NCBI GenBank assembly: GCA_036971615.1
Contig: JAYKKR010000015.1
Location: 248,001-312,000 of the forward strand
Source of the DNA: Amyloporia xantha
Lineage: Eukaryota; Basidiomycota; Agaricomycetes; Polyporales; Adustoporiaceae
Length of the DNA: 64,000 bases
Direction: 5' to 3'
Part shown: piece after piece, positions 1-11,583 of the stretch
Numbering within the stretch: the first letter of the stretch is position 1
Layout: every line of letters starts with the position of its first letter
The notes under the pieces: generated by a model
What the model saw: the letters and a program-made list of their open reading frames with translations, nothing else
The model's database searches: none
What the model was told of the DNA's origin: nothing
Position numbers and translations under genes: made by a program

Positions 1-423
1 AGCCATGTCGTAGTGTCGTGTAGCAATGAAAAGGTGGCCTATGGCCTAGACGAAAACTGTGGGAACTAAGAAAAGAAATGAAAATAAGCGTGTTCGAAGC
101 AAGTAGTAATACGATAGAAGGCCATAGAAGATGAAATCGAAGCGTTCGTAGAGAGAGCAAAATGGACTCAATGAAAATATAGGCTCAGTTTGTCATCACA
201 GCCTAGGAGGACTCGTCTAAGGTGAGCCTCCGCGCAACGGTCGAATCGAAACATTCGTAGAACGTCGAAGCGATATCGCGACTTTCGAGTTGAATCGAAG
301 GTAAATCGTACAATTGGACATCTAAATCGTAGGAGAAAATCAAGCATATAGCGTAACATGAGAGCAGAAACGGAGAGAGGAAAGTACGCATCGTGTTGTA
401 CAAGTAAGAAAAGGGGAGAACCT

Positions 424-3400
424 CTATTCGTCGTGTTCCTCGGCTTCTTCGACTTCATCGTCGTCGTCGTCGCCGAGAGAATTCGATAGTTCGAGTTCTC
501 GAAGGCACTCTGTCGAGACATCTTCGAGATCTTCGGGAATGGGTATGGATTTTCGAGCGAAGTACGGAATGACGCGGAAAGCTGCGATGGGTCGATCGAG
601 CACTGTACCGTCGAGCTTGCATACGATGTACGCGCCGCCCTTGTTGCGCGAGACAACGATGAGGGGGCCTAGATATCGCGGGCGCATTTTGCGGTTGAGG
701 GACTTCTCGATCTTCGTGTTGCGTATGAGCACTAGGGCTCCGCGCTTGAAGTCGAAATCCTGGATCGAGTGTTCGTGCTCCTTCTCGAAGCGAATTGCTG
801 CCGTTCGACGTGCTTCGTAGACCTTCGAATGGAGTTCGGTGACTTGCTCGGCGCGTTTCTGGAGCGCGATGGCTCTTCGGGCGATGAGGTCGGTCGTAGA
901 AAGAATCGAAGTCGGCGGTGGCTGAAGATACGTGGCTTCGACGATGTCGAGAGGAATTAGGGGATGGGTGCCCGTAACAGCGAAGTATGGTGAGCAGCCC
1001 ATGCGTCGACGAGTCGTGATGTGCTCGGACCAAAAGACGAAATACGCAGCTTGGGACCATTTCTTCTCATCCCCGTCGGCTGTCTTGAAGAGAGCTTCCC
1101 GTGTGCTGAAGTGCGGACGTTCGATGAGACCGTTTGCCCTCGAATTGTACCCACTGATTCGAATATGATTGATGTGGTACTTCTTCGAAAGGTAGTCGGC
1201 CGCCTTGATGAACGCCGTACCGTTGTCGGTGACGATCTCGCTGAGCGCGCCCCATCGACAGAGGATATCTTCGAAGATCCAGTCGGCGAGGGCCTTCGCA
1301 GTCTCTTTTCGAAGCATTCGAAACTCGGGGTAGGTCGTAAGCGAACATCTACCTTGGACCAAGTACTTGTATCCGCCCGAGGCAGGCATGTGCATTGTGT
1401 CGATATGAATTTTCGCAAAGATGGGTGCTGGTACTGCGACGGTCGGAGGGATAAGGATTTGTCGAACTTGACGAGACTGGCAGATATGACACGATCGAAC
1501 GAACCAGGCGATGTCGGCGTAGTGGAAAGGCCACCAGAATCGCTCGTTGACAAAGGCTCGGGTCGCGTAGATTCCTCGATGTGCGGAGCGGTCGTGACAT
1601 TCTCGAAGGATTCGAAGTCGATCGCCGGGCTTGACGACTAGCTTGTGAGCGCCGTGACTGTCTTTGCGCCAGAGGGTGTCGTTATCGAGGAAAAACTGCA
1701 TGCAATACTTGATAAACCCTTCGTAGACGCTGTCGGAGATGTCGTCGGGCTTCGCTAGCGTTCGATGGAACTCGAGGACATCGTCGAGCTTCGCGTCGGC
1801 GAGCTGCGCTTGCTCCGATCGAGGCACTAGCTCGTAGCTATCCTCCTCCTTATTGAAATCTGAGCCGTCCTCGGCTCTGTCATTGGTCAAGATGGCAAGC
1901 GAAGGGACGGGTGGGAGGGGCTGTATCTGGTGCACGAATGAATGCATTTGGTCGATCCAGTCGTCGAATTCTTCGTCGACCTCGTCTTCGATGATATCGC
2001 CGGGCTGAGCTGTTCGTTGAGAGAGGCCGTCGGGGCCATGCATTGTACCGGGGACGTGGACAAGTGTGAAGTGGAATGTGAGAATCGAGACGATCCACCG
2101 GTTAATACTCGCGCTTGGGGCTATGTCCGGATTCTTCAGCATACCCTTGATGTACCGAGCATCGACTTCGACGATTAGATTTCGAACGCCGATGAGGTAG
2201 AGTCGAAGGGATCGTAGTGCGCGGAATAGGCCGTAGATCTCGAGCTTGGGTTGCGAGAATCGACGTTCGCGGTCGTTGAGCGTGATCGAGCCGAATCTGT
2301 TGTAGTAGCGGACGCGCGTGTTGGCTTCGTCGCACTGGCAGAGGTGATATCCGACCGCGATGAACGAAGTGTCGACGGCGAGGATAACGGGAGAGGGGGA
2401 ATCGTAATTAATGGCTCGAAGTGCGGGGGACGAAAGAAGCGCATCCTTAAGATCTTCCTGCGCCGCGATTTGCTCGGGACCGAACTCGAACTCGACGTCC
2501 TTCCTCGTGAGGCGTACGAGCGCGTCGGCGCGGTGAGCGAAATTACGGATGAAGATACGAACGACGCCGATGGTTCCGAGGAACGCTCGAACGTCGGATA
2601 GAGTAGCGCAGGGGCCCCAGTTGCGTATCGAAGCGACGCGAGAGTCGTCGGGAAGTCGTCCTTGAGGAGTGCAGCGATGTCCTACCACCATGATTTCTCG
2701 AGCGATGAGGACGCTCTTTACTCCGGAAAAGGTACCTCCTGCGTAGCGCATTCGAGTGACGACGCGGTTCATGTTCTCGAAATGCTCCCACACGAATCGT
2801 CGAATGCCGTGGTTCGAAGGGAGCCGTTCGTCGTCGTAGTCGGATTCGGGACCTTTGACGGGAACGTCGTCGACGTAGGGTACCGTGACGTGCGGGATCT
2901 CGGGCTGGAGGATGTAGGTGACATCGTCGTGGAATATGGGGACCGAGTTCGTCCAACCCATCGGGAGCGTCACAAGCCGCATGGCTCCGTAGGGTGTCTG
3001 GAACGTCGTTAGGTCTCTCGAAGACTCCGCGATGAGTCGTTCGTCGTAGCCGACGTAGAGGTCGAGCATGCCGCCACATGGTCTTCCTCCGAATTGTTCT
3101 GCGAGATATTCGGGCGTCGGCGGTACACCGGAATGTTGAATTGTGACTGCGTTGAGGGGCTCGAGTGAGTGAACGAGTCGAAGAGATTTACCGTCCTTCT
3201 TTACAACGCAGAACCACCGCGATCGATACGAAGAGTTCAATGGTTCGTAGACTCCGGCGGCAATCTTTCGTTTGATCACCGCGCAGACTTCGTTGTAGAT
3301 CCCGGGCGGAATGGGGATATTCTTCTGCACCCAGGGCGTGTGAGGAACGACGGGGAAGTCGACGGGAGGGAAATACTCGGGCTTGAAGCATCCGCGCTCG

Positions 3401-3708
3401 TCATCGGTCCATGCGAAGGCTTCGTTGTGCAGGCACATGAAGTGATGGAGGACTCGACGTTCGTCGGGGAGTAGGAAATCGCCGTCGTGGAGCTTCTCGG
3501 TGGTTTCGAAGCGTTCGAGGGTGTATCGACCGGTGGGCTTGAACGGCGGAGGGTCGGTCGAAAGCTTCGGCATGATAGAGAGAGGGTCGCCCTTGATGTC
3601 CCGCAGTATGCGAAATTGTTCGGGGACGGCACCAAGGACGGGTCGGGTCTTGAGAGCGACAGGCTTGTATTTCTTCTTCGTCGCGGCGAGTATCTTGTGC
3701 GTCGAAGA
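424..3708 (-). CDS. pol: Gypsy-1 pol: reverse transcriptase, RNase H, integrase
   Basis: This is the large open part of the pol polyprotein. It would copy element RNA into DNA and integrate it. Reverse transcriptase motifs include PMGWTNS and the catalytic YVDD. RNase H follows (LAVDTSFIAVGYH, then EIYGLFRALR). The integrase zinc domain has H, H and CHICQ. The catalytic triad is seen as IHIDTMHM, IVTDNGTAF and a Glu in NGLIERPHF. There is no chromodomain; the protein ends in an acidic tail of Asp and Glu. The reading frame continues upstream into the terminus of foldback element A, so the apparent start inside A is artificial. Across the A insertion the frame joins the block at 7169 without change. 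This block shows no stop of its own. Confidence 0.9.
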   Translation of the reverse strand, partial: SSTHKILAATKKKYKPVALKTRPVLGAVPEQFRILRDIKGDPLSIMPKLSTDPPPFKPTGRYTLERFETTEKLHDGDFLLPDERRVLHHFMCLHNEAFAWTDDERGCFKPEYFPPVDFPVVPHTPWVQKNIPIPPGIYNEVCAVIKRKIAAGVYEPLNSSYRSRWFCVVKKDGKSLRLVHSLEPLNAVTIQHSGVPPTPEYLAEQFGGRPCGGMLDLYVGYDERLIAESSRDLTTFQTPYGAMRLVTLPMGWTNSVPIFHDDVTYILQPEIPHVTVPYVDDVPVKGPESDYDDERLPSNHGIRRFVWEHFENMNRVVTRMRYAGGTFSGVKSVLIAREIMVVGHRCTPQGRLPDDSRVASIRNWGPCATLSDVRAFLGTIGVVRIFIRNFAHRADALVRLTRKDVEFEFGPEQIAAQEDLKDALLSSPALRAINYDSPSPVILAVDTSFIAVGYHLCQCDEANTRVRYYNRFGSITLNDRERRFSQPKLEIYGLFRALRSLRLYLIGVRNLIVEVDARYIKGMLKNPDIAPSASINRWIVSILTFHFTLVHVPGTMHGPDGLSQRTAQPGDIIEDEVDEEFDDWIDQMHSFVHQIQPLPPVPSLAILTNDRAEDGSDFNKEEDSYELVPRSEQAQLADAKLDDVLEFHRTLAKPDDISDSVYEGFIKYCMQFFLDNDTLWRKDSHGAHKLVVKPGDRLRILRECHDRSAHRGIYATRAFVNERFWWPFHYADIAWFVRSCHICQSRQVRQILIPPTVAVPAPIFAKIHIDTMHMPASGGYKYLVQGRCSLTTYPEFRMLRKETAKALADWIFEDILCRWGALSEIVTDNGTAFIKAADYLSKKYHINHIRISGYNSRANGLIERPHFSTREALFKTADGDEKKWSQAAYFVFWSEHITTRRRMGCSPYFAVTGTHPLIPLDIVEATYLQPPPTSILSTTDLIARRAIALQKRAEQVTELHSKVYEARRTAAIRFEKEHEHSIQDFDFKRGALVLIRNTKIEKSLNRKMRPRYLGPLIVVSRNKGGAYIVCKLDGTVLDRPIAAFRVIPYFARKSIPIPEDLEDVSTECLRELELSNSLGDDDDDEVEEAEEHDE

Positions 3709-4139
3709 TGTCGAACAGCTGCTTATGTACTCCTGGTGCACCAACTGACGGATGGGCCTATGGACGCTTATGCACCAGGCAGCGCTTCTGCCTGGCTGCT
3801 GGTGCATCAACCTCTGGGGTATCTCCGGACCCTCCGGGGCCTCCTCCCTTTCGCCGTAGGGCACCCCCGGCATCACGGCTTGTTTCCATATCGGGTAGGC
3901 ACGTAGTCTAGGGGCCCTAGATAATTTGTTTAATGTTTGAATATCTATTTCGGGTGCCACAGGTTCATTTGGGCACTGCAAAATGTACGAAAAATAGAAA
4001 TAAAATTTGGATTTTTATTTTTATCTCAGTAGCTACGGGGTACATCAATATGAGGCTATATACAGTGGGTACGCGCACGCGCGGACCAAGCGAGGACGGG
4101 CGGGGGAGAAGCAGACATGGACGGGGGAGTGTACGGGTA

Positions 4140-4860
4140 GGGGGGCAGACACGGGTGGGGTGGGGGAACGTGCAGCGGGGACGGCGGGAATGGGGATTGT
4201 GCAGCGGGGACGGCGGGAATGGGGATTGTGCAGCGGGGGTGGGAATCGTGCAGCGGGTATGGGAATCGTGTAGCGGGGACGGGGAGCGCACAGCAGGATG
4301 GAGGATCGTGTAGCGGGGATCAGGAGTGTGTAGCGGGGACCGGGAGCGTGCAGCGGGGACCGGGAGCGTGCAGAGGGGACGGCGATCGTGCAGCGGAACG
4401 GGTATGCGTGCAGCGGGCACGAGGAACGTGCAGCGGGCACGGGGAATGTGCAGGAGGCATGGGGAACGTGCTGTGGGGACGGGGAGCTTGCTGCGATGAC
4501 GGCGATCGTCCAGCGGGGACGAGGCGCGTGTAGCGGGGACGCGGTAATCGTCCAGCGGGAATGGCGAGCGTGTACTAGCAGGGAGGGGAGCGTGTAGCGG
4601 GAATCGGGAGTGTGCAGTAGGGACCGGGAGCTGGCAGCAGGGACCGGGAGTGTGCAATGGGGCGGGTAAGCGTGCAGCGGGGACGGGCGGAGCGCGGCGG
4701 GGATGGGGATGGGGAGCGGACAAAGGGGACGCCGAGCGTACAGAGAGGACGGGGAGCGTGCAGCGGGGATAGCCAGCGTGCAGAGGGGACGCCGAGCGTG
4801 CAGCGGGGATAGCCAGCGTGCAGAGGGGACGCCGAGCGGCGAGCGGCGGGGTGTACGAGA
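4140..4860. repeat. G-rich minisatellite, left arm of element A
   Basis: About 20-bp degenerate units close to GTGCAGCGGGGACCGGGAGC repeat throughout. Runs of three or four G are frequent, so the plus strand has clear G-quadruplex potential. Long open frames here are by-products of the repeat. Confidence 0.85.
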
Positions 4861-6059
4861 GGCGCAGCGGCGGGGCGTAGGAGCGGCGTAGGAGCGGCGC
4901 AGCAGCGGCGCGTAGGAGTGGCAGGGCGGGGGTTGGTACGGGGCAGGGTGTCCGCGGGCTGGCTAGCAGGTGTGCTGCAGCACAAGAGCTCCTAGTGTAT
5001 AGATTAGCAGTACAGGAATACGACCAAATATGAAATCTTACCTTTTCACGCTGCTCGCAGGCAGCAGCGGGACGTCGTCGACGTCGAGGACGACGTCGAG
5101 TAGACGAACAACGCTGACGCGTCGCTGTTGGCGCGCACTCGGGAACTGCCGGGCTACCCAATTTGGGTATGTGGCTGATGTCTCGCTCGCGCTGCTCAGC
5201 AAGTACGGCCGTTTTGAGTAAATATATTTGGTGTATATTTAATAGAGATTACTCACAGTGTATTAAATAGTATGTTTGTAAATTTGGGGGGCACCCCTCT
5301 GCTTCCCCAGAGAGATACAAAGAAAACATACCCATTTGGGGTCCAGAATGGTCAAAAATCGGAATATTTCGATGAATATTATGGGGACTCACCTATGCAG
5401 TAGTAGCATAAAAGATAGCCTGTAATATAGAGTATATAAGGATTGAATTTATTTAGGTTTGGTGTGAATAGGTGAGCAATTGCGGCCGCAATGCTCGAAA
5501 CAGCCGTATAGGCAGGCAAGCGAACGTTTCGAGTATCGAGTCGCGCCTGGCTGAGCGCGCCACCTGATTGGCTGCGCCGAGCTTCGGCCGACTCGGGACT
5601 CTTCCTGTACACGCACTCTTCCTCTCGTACTCCTCATATTTGGTGAGTCCATTCTAATACTAATAAACTATGCTGACATAAAATTTTATTGGGATTGAGG
5701 CACAACTGAGCACACAGTAATGTGCTCAAAGTGCTGTAAGACGAATACAAGACGAATAAGACGCCTTCCACATTGGGCAGGCCGGCACTTCCCGGACTGC
5801 CCATTGTGACGCGTCACCCTGGCCTCTGCTCGACGACGACGACGACGACGACGGCGCCGTCGTCGTCCCGCTGCTGCCTGTGAGCAGCGTCAAATGGTAA
5901 GTCTCTATTCTCGGCTCTTCAGGTTTTGACACTACTAACTCCGTTTTCTCCAGCTCTGACAACGGCGCCAGTGGACCCCCGCCGTCGCTCGCCCCAGCAG
6001 CAACGTCCAGCGCTGCCCGTCAGCACCCTCCTCTCTCGCTGTCCCCGCCCTCTCGCCAT

Positions 6060-6780
6060 CTCCGACCCTGCACGCACGCCGTCCCCGCTGCATACACGCC
6101 GTCCCTGCTGCATGCACACACGCCGTCTGCGCCCCCGCCCTTCCTGCCATCCCCACTCCTTTCGCCATCTCCATCCCTCCTGCCGTCCCCACCGCACATC
6201 CGCCGTCCGCTGCAAGTGCACTATCCCCGCTGCACATTCGCCGCTGTCCCCGCTGCACACACGCCGTCACCGCTGCACACGCGCCGTCCTCGCTGCACAT
6301 ACGCCGTTCCCGTTGTGCATACGCCATCCCCGCTGCACATTCGCCGTCCCCGCTGCACACGCGCCGTCCTCGCTCGCCTGTCCCTGCTCACTCGCCCGAT
6401 CCGCGTTCGCTTCCCCGCCCCTGCGCGCTCGCTCGATCCGCGCTCGATCCCGCGTCCGCGCTCGCTCGCTCCCCGTGTCCGCGCTCGCTCGCTCCCCCCG
6501 TCTGCGCTCGTTCGCTCCCCCGCCCCACTCGCTCAATCCCCTGTCCGCGCTCGCTGGATCCCCCGTCTGCGCCCGCTCGCTCGATCCCCCGCCCCTGCTC
6601 GCTCGCTCGATCTGCGCTCGATCCCCCGCCCCTGCTCGCTCACTCGATCTGCGCTTGCTCCCCCGTCCCCGCTCGCTTGCCCGATCCCCACTCGCTCACC
6701 CGGCCACGCTCAGTTCCCCCTGTCGGTGCTCACTCGGTTTGCGCTCGCACGCCGGCCCGGCCCCCTCGCTCGATCTGCAC
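6060..6780. repeat. C-rich minisatellite, right arm of element A
   Basis: Units like CCCCGCTGCACACACGCCGT (about 6060-6370) give way to CGCTCGCTCGATCC-like units (about 6390-6760). Composition is the complement of the left arm, as expected for a large imperfect foldback. The long frames read through here are not credible genes. Confidence 0.85.
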
Positions 6781-7168
6781 TCGCTTACGCCGCTGCAGAC
6801 TGCCTGTTATATACAATGATTCATATTGGTACTGGTATAGCCTGTAGCTACTGAAGCAAAATAAAAATCCAATTTTTTGCTATTTTTATACAATTTTTCG
6901 TGCCCAAATTGAGTGTGTGGCACCGAAATACAAATTTCGCTGTAGCTTAAATGACCTAGGGCATTTATATTAGATACTTACTACATATGGTAACGAGCCG
7001 CGATGCCGGGTGGTGCCCTACGGCGAACGCTAGGAGGCCCCGGAGGGTCCGGAGAGAGCCCAGGACCTGATGCACCAGTGGCCAGGCAGAAACGCTGCCT
7101 GGTGCATAAGCGTCCGTAGGCCTATCCGTCAGTTGGTGCACCAGGTATACATAAGTTGGTGTGTCGAA

Positions 7169-8051
7169 GTCGAAGTCGTCGAAGGAAAGGGGAGAATCGA
7201 ATTGGAAAGCTGTGAGAGGGACTTCGTTTTAGTGGGAGCGGGCGGGGTCGAAGCGAACGGAGCTGAAAATAGAAGGGTCGAAGCCCATGTCGAAGCGTTC
7301 GACGGGGCGGAATTAGAAGCTGTAATGTCCGAAGCGTAGAGAGACTGTAAATATGATGAAACGGATGTGCAAGCGGAAAGATATAAGGACGACACAGCGT
7401 TCGGAGTCGAAGAATCAATTGGCGAGACGAAGGAAATACTTGGTGTTACCCCATCGTAGTCTATGACTAGCGCAGCTTCTCCTTGATCATGGGGAATCAA
7501 TTCCTCGAAGCGAGAAAATGCGGCTTGCGACACCCGAAAGGATGCTGCTGGCCTCGCGATCTTCCTCGCGCGTACGTCGGGATCGTAACCGTTTCGCCGG
7601 TGTTCGGACAGAGGATCGTGATCGTCTGGTTCTCGTCGGCGAAGTTCTTGACGACGCTCTGCGTGAGCACGTCGAAGGGTCGGCCGAGGAGAATGTCGTA
7701 GGCTGCATTTCAAATAACGTGAGCCTGCAGATACAACACGATGTCACCGATGCGGAAGGGAACGTTTCGAATTAGCCCTAACGATCGGTCCACCTCGCCG
7801 TTCGCGGACTGCATGTTTAGCTGGATGGTAGGATCGAAGAGAAGGTTGAGTCCAAGACAGATTTCTTCCGACATGGCTACGATCTGCAAACCGGGGTCGA
7901 TGATGCATTCGATCTGCTCCTTGTTGTCGATCAACGCGATGATTGAACGGATCGCGTTCGAATCTCGGGCGACGGTGAATTCGGCGGGGTACTCGCCTTG
8001 AGGGACATGCTTCAAATACGTTTCGTAGGGGTCGGGGACGATCGTAGCTCC
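7169..8051 (-). pseudogene. Gypsy-1 protease and linker block (broken)
   Basis: This is the aspartic-protease region between gag and RT. The block opens with GATIVPDPYETYLK, in frame with the end of gag once element B is removed. It continues to IIDPGLQIVAMSE, the protease active-site region with Pro in the usual Ser/Thr position of D-S/T-G, a variant I recall from related agaricomycete Gypsy elements. A TGA at 7710-7712 interrupts the chain directly before NAAYDILLGRPFD, where an Arg codon (CGA) would fit. The downstream part (ending PFPSTTSTST, next to element A) lies in a different frame, so there is also an indel near 7550-7600. The linker then joins RT across element A. Confidence 0.8.
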
Positions 8052-8439
8052 GGGTTCCCAGCTGCTTATGTACTAATGGTGCACCAACTGACGGATGGGC
8101 CTACGGACGCTTATGCACCAGGCAGCGCTTCTGCCTGGCTGCTGGTGCATCAATCCCTGGGCTACCTCCGGACCCTCCGGGGCCTCCTCCCTTTCACCGT
8201 AGGCCCCCCCCCGGCATCACGGCTTATTACTATATCTGGTAGCTACAGCTCTGGGTCATTACTTTTATAGTGCAATATATATTTCGGGTGCCACAGGCTT
8301 ACCTGGGCACCGAAAAATGTACAAAAATGGTAATAAAAACAGATTTTTATTTTTGATTCAGTAGCTACGGGTACAGCGGTACGGGAATCTATATACGGTA
8401 ATACGTCCAGCGAATGCGCGGGCGCGCGAAGGGAACAGG

Positions 8440-9300
8440 GTGGCGCGCACGGGGGACAGCGTGTACGGCGGGGGCAACACGTACCGGCTGGGGCAGCGCG
8501 TACGGCGGGGGCAGGGGCAGTGTGCATGGGCGGGGGCAGGAGTAGCATATACGGCGGGGGCAGCATGTACGTACAGGAGCAGCGTGTACAGGCGGGGCTG
8601 CACAGCGTGTACGGGCGAGCGGCCAGCGAGCGGCGGACGAGCGAGCAGCGGACGGGTAGGGGCAGCATGGACAGTCGGTGGACGGGCGGGGACAGCGTGT
8701 ACGGGCAGGGGCAGCGTGCACAGCACAGCATGTGCGGCACGGCGCAGCGTGTACGGGCGTGGCAGCGTGCATGGCGCAGCACGCAGCATGGACGGGCGGG
8801 CGCAGCGTGTACGGGCGGCGCAGCATGCAGCGGACGAGCGAGCGGCGGACGAGCGAGCGGCGGGCATGCTGACATGCAGTGGGCGTGCTGACGTGCAGCG
8901 GGCGAGCAGCGGGCGGGCGAGCAGTGGACGGGACGGGCGAGGGGCAGGGGTGCAGCGGACGGGCGAGAGGCAGGGGTGCAGCGGACGGGCAGGCGCAGCG
9001 GGGACGGTCAGTGGACGGGCAGGCGCAGCGTGTGCGGGCGGGGACAGCGAGTACGGGCAGGCGCAGCGTGTACGTGCAGGAGCAGCATGTACGCGCAAGG
9101 GCAGCGTGTACGGGCCGCGAGTACGGGCGGGGTCAGCCTGCACGGGCAGGGGCAGCGTGGACGGTCGGCAGGGGCAGCGTGTACGCGCAGGGGGCAGCGC
9201 GCAGAAGGGACGGCCAGCGGGCAGCGGAGTCGTGGAGCGTGCAGCGGGGCAGATGTGCGTGCAGCGGGTGGGCGTGAGGCGGACGTCGAGCACGCAGGGG
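8440..9300. repeat. G-rich minisatellite, left arm of element B
   Basis: Degenerate units near GGGGCAGCGTGTACGGGCG fill this arm. They are related in base skew, but not in exact unit, to the arm of element A. All six frames stay open for long stretches because of the skew. Confidence 0.85.
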
Positions 9301-10469
9301 CGTCGAGCAGGCAGGGGCGTCGGCAGGGGAGTCGGAACGTACGCCGTCGGGCTGCGGTTGCAAACGGCCGGTCAGCAACTGAAGAATACAAAAGAAAGGT
9401 AGAAAACTTACTATATTACGCTGCTCGCGGGCAGCAGCGGGACGTCGTCCACGACGTCGAGGAGACGACCTACGGTGACGCGTCGCTGTTGGCGCGCACT
9501 GGAACGGCCGGGATTCCCGATTTGGGCAAGTGGCTGAAGTCCTATTCATGTTAATCAGTGAGTACAGCCATTTTGAGGGGATTTATTTCGTACCTGAAGC
9601 ATAGATAGTACTAGATATGTATATTATAGTCTATACGAATTTTTTGGAAACATTCCTCCGCTTCCTCAGAGAGATATAAACCAAATATACCTGATTTGGA
9701 CCCAGAATGACCGAAGATTGGGCTATATTTGTGAATGGCATGAGCACTAGCCCAGCCAGCAGTGAATATTAAATATCCTATAATATATAGTATATAAATG
9801 TAGACTGTGTGTAAGTTTTGTGAGAAGAGGGAAGCAGCTGCAGCCACAATGCTCGAAACAGCCGTGTAGTAGGCTGGCGAACATTTCGAGCCTCGATTCG
9901 CGCCTGGCTGAGCGCGCCACCTGATTGGCTGCGCTAGGCCTCGGCCGACTCGGGGCTCGTCCTCAACTGGCAGTCTTCGTCCTGTACTCCTCATATTTGG
10001 TAAGCCTATTCTACTACTATTATATTGTGCTAATACCAAAAATCTAGATGATTGAAGCTCTATTGAGAGTATACTAACGTTCTAATTACTGTAAGACGAA
10101 TATAAGACCAATAAGACGCCTTCCACATTGGGCAGGCCGGCACTTCCCGGACTGCCCATTGTGACGCGTCACCCTTAGCGTCTGCTCGACGACGACGACG
10201 ACGACGACGCTGTCTCGTCGTTGTCGTCCCGCTGCCTTCCAGCAGCGTAAAATGGTGAGTACTTCTTCAAAGTTCTATAGTTTTTTCCCCCACTGACTCA
10301 TCTCTCTCCAGCCGCTGATGGACAGCGGTTTCAGTGGGCCCCAGCCGTCGCCCGGCCCAGCACCAACGCCTATCGACGCTGCGCTGCCCGTCAGCGCCCT
10401 CCCTCTCATTCGCGCCGACTCAGCCACTGTCCCCACACCATGCCACCCGTTCTCTCCTCCTCGCGCTGC

Positions 10470-11200
10470 CTGCTCACCCCGACCCTGCTCGCTCATCCCG
10501 ACCCTACTCGCTCGCTCGATCCATGCTCACTCCCCCATCCGTGCTCGCTCCCCCATCCCTGTTGCTGCAGCGTCCCCATCTCCGCTCGCTCGCGCCGTCT
10601 CCGCTCGCTCGCCCCGACCCGGCTCGCTCACCCCGTCCCTGCTCGCTCCCTCATCCGTGCTCGCTCCCCCGACCTGCTCGCTCCCCCGATGCCCGCTCCC
10701 CGATGCCCGCTCGCTCACCCACTCCCCATCCGCTCGCCGCTCACCCGGCTCCCCGCTCGCTCACCCCGCCGTCTGCTCGCTCCCCGTTCGCTAGCCCTGC
10801 GCCCCGTTCGCTCACCCTGCGCCCCGTTCGCTCACCCTGCGCCCCGTTCGCTAGCCCTGCGCCCCGTTCGCTCACCCTGCCGTCCACCCACTCACCCAGC
10901 CGTCCGCTCGCTCACCCCGCCGTCTGCTCGCTCCCCGTTCGCTAGCCCTGCACCCCGTTCGCTCACCCTGCCGTCCACCCACCCCGCCGTCCACTCGCTC
11001 ACCCCGTCGCCCGCTTGCTCTCCCCGCCGTCCGCTCGCTAGCCCCGCTCGCTCGCTAGCCCCGCTCCCCGTTCGCTCGCCCCCGCCGTCCGCCCGCTTGC
11101 CCCATCCCCTCACTCGCCCTGCTCCCCGTTCGCTTGCCCCACTGCCGCTCCATGCTGCCCACCCCCTGCTTCCACTGCTACCCACTCACAGCATGCGCGC
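10470..11200. repeat. C-rich minisatellite, right arm of element B
   Basis: Units such as CGCTCGCTCACCCCGCCGTC and GCGCCCCGTTCGCTCACC are repeated in tandem. This is the C-rich counterpart of the left arm. Confidence 0.85.
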
Positions 11201-11583
11201 GCATCCCGCTAGCCGCTGCACGCTCTGATTTACCTATTACGGTTTTGCTATAGTGTAACCCATAGACACCCAGTAGCTAATAAAATACATCCATTTTTTT
11301 TCTGAATTTTTGTGTTTTTATTGATCTTAAATGAGTATATGTGCCTAAAAAAGCACATTCTACCATATATTACATGACCCTAGACTCACGGATTAGACAG
11401 CTACCCGATATAGTAATAAGCCGTGATGCCGGGGGTGCCCTACGGCGAAAGCTAGGAGGCCCCGGAGGGTCCGGAGATACCCCAGGAGCTGATGCACCAG
11501 CAGCCAGGCAGAAGCGCTGCCTGGTGCATAAGCGTCCGTAGGCCTATCCGTCAGTTGGTGCACCAGGTATACATAAGTTGGTG

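Larger units (their letters stand above)
3716..7161. mobile_element. Foldback-type DNA element A
   Basis: The element is bounded by an exact 7-bp direct repeat, TGTCGAA, at 3709-3715 and 7162-7168, and interrupts the Gypsy-1 pol frame. Its ends are inverted repeats of about 180 bp (3716-3900 against 6980-7161), beginning CAGCTGCTTATG and CACCAACTTATG. Beyond the termini the two arms remain complementary in layout: an AT-rich block, a G-rich minisatellite (left) or its C-rich counterpart (right), and a block encoding LLAGSSGT-like or LLTGSSGT-like strings in opposite directions. A central segment at about 5240-5650 separates the arms. I recognise no transposase, so it is probably non-autonomous. 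The superfamily is unknown. Confidence 0.85.
8059..11583. mobile_element. Foldback-type DNA element B
   Basis: A second copy of the element A family lies in the same Gypsy-1 copy, between gag and protease. The direct repeat GGGTTCC stands at 8052-8058 and 11584-11590. The termini match those of A closely (8059-8240 and about 11400-11583), including the inner hairpin CCAGGCAG-CGCTT-CTGCCTGG. It has the same layout: AT-rich block, G-rich minisatellite, LLAGSSGT-type block, central segment, mirrored block and C-rich minisatellite. The central segments of A and B are clearly related (shared CTGATTGGCTGCGC and TCATATTTGGT), while the minisatellites have drifted. I recognise no coding gene. Confidence 0.85.

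Noticed and set aside
1..420. 3' LTR of Gypsy-1 at the window start
   Set aside because: I found no matching sequence in 14050-14990, so this stretch is more likely 3' untranslated sequence, with the LTR outside the window.
1021..1641. Plus-strand open frame of 206 residues over Gypsy-1
   Set aside because: It lies antisense to well-conserved RT/integrase sequence and has no recognisable content.
3965..5161. Long minus-strand open frame (about 398 residues) in element A
   Set aside because: It is made of the G-rich minisatellite read on the other strand (Arg/Ser/Pro/Leu repeats). Equally long frames exist in other phases and in element B without conserved protein sequence.
10334..11228. Long Ser/Pro/Arg-rich frames in element B
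   Set aside because: By-product of the C-rich minisatellite; overlapping frames are all open.
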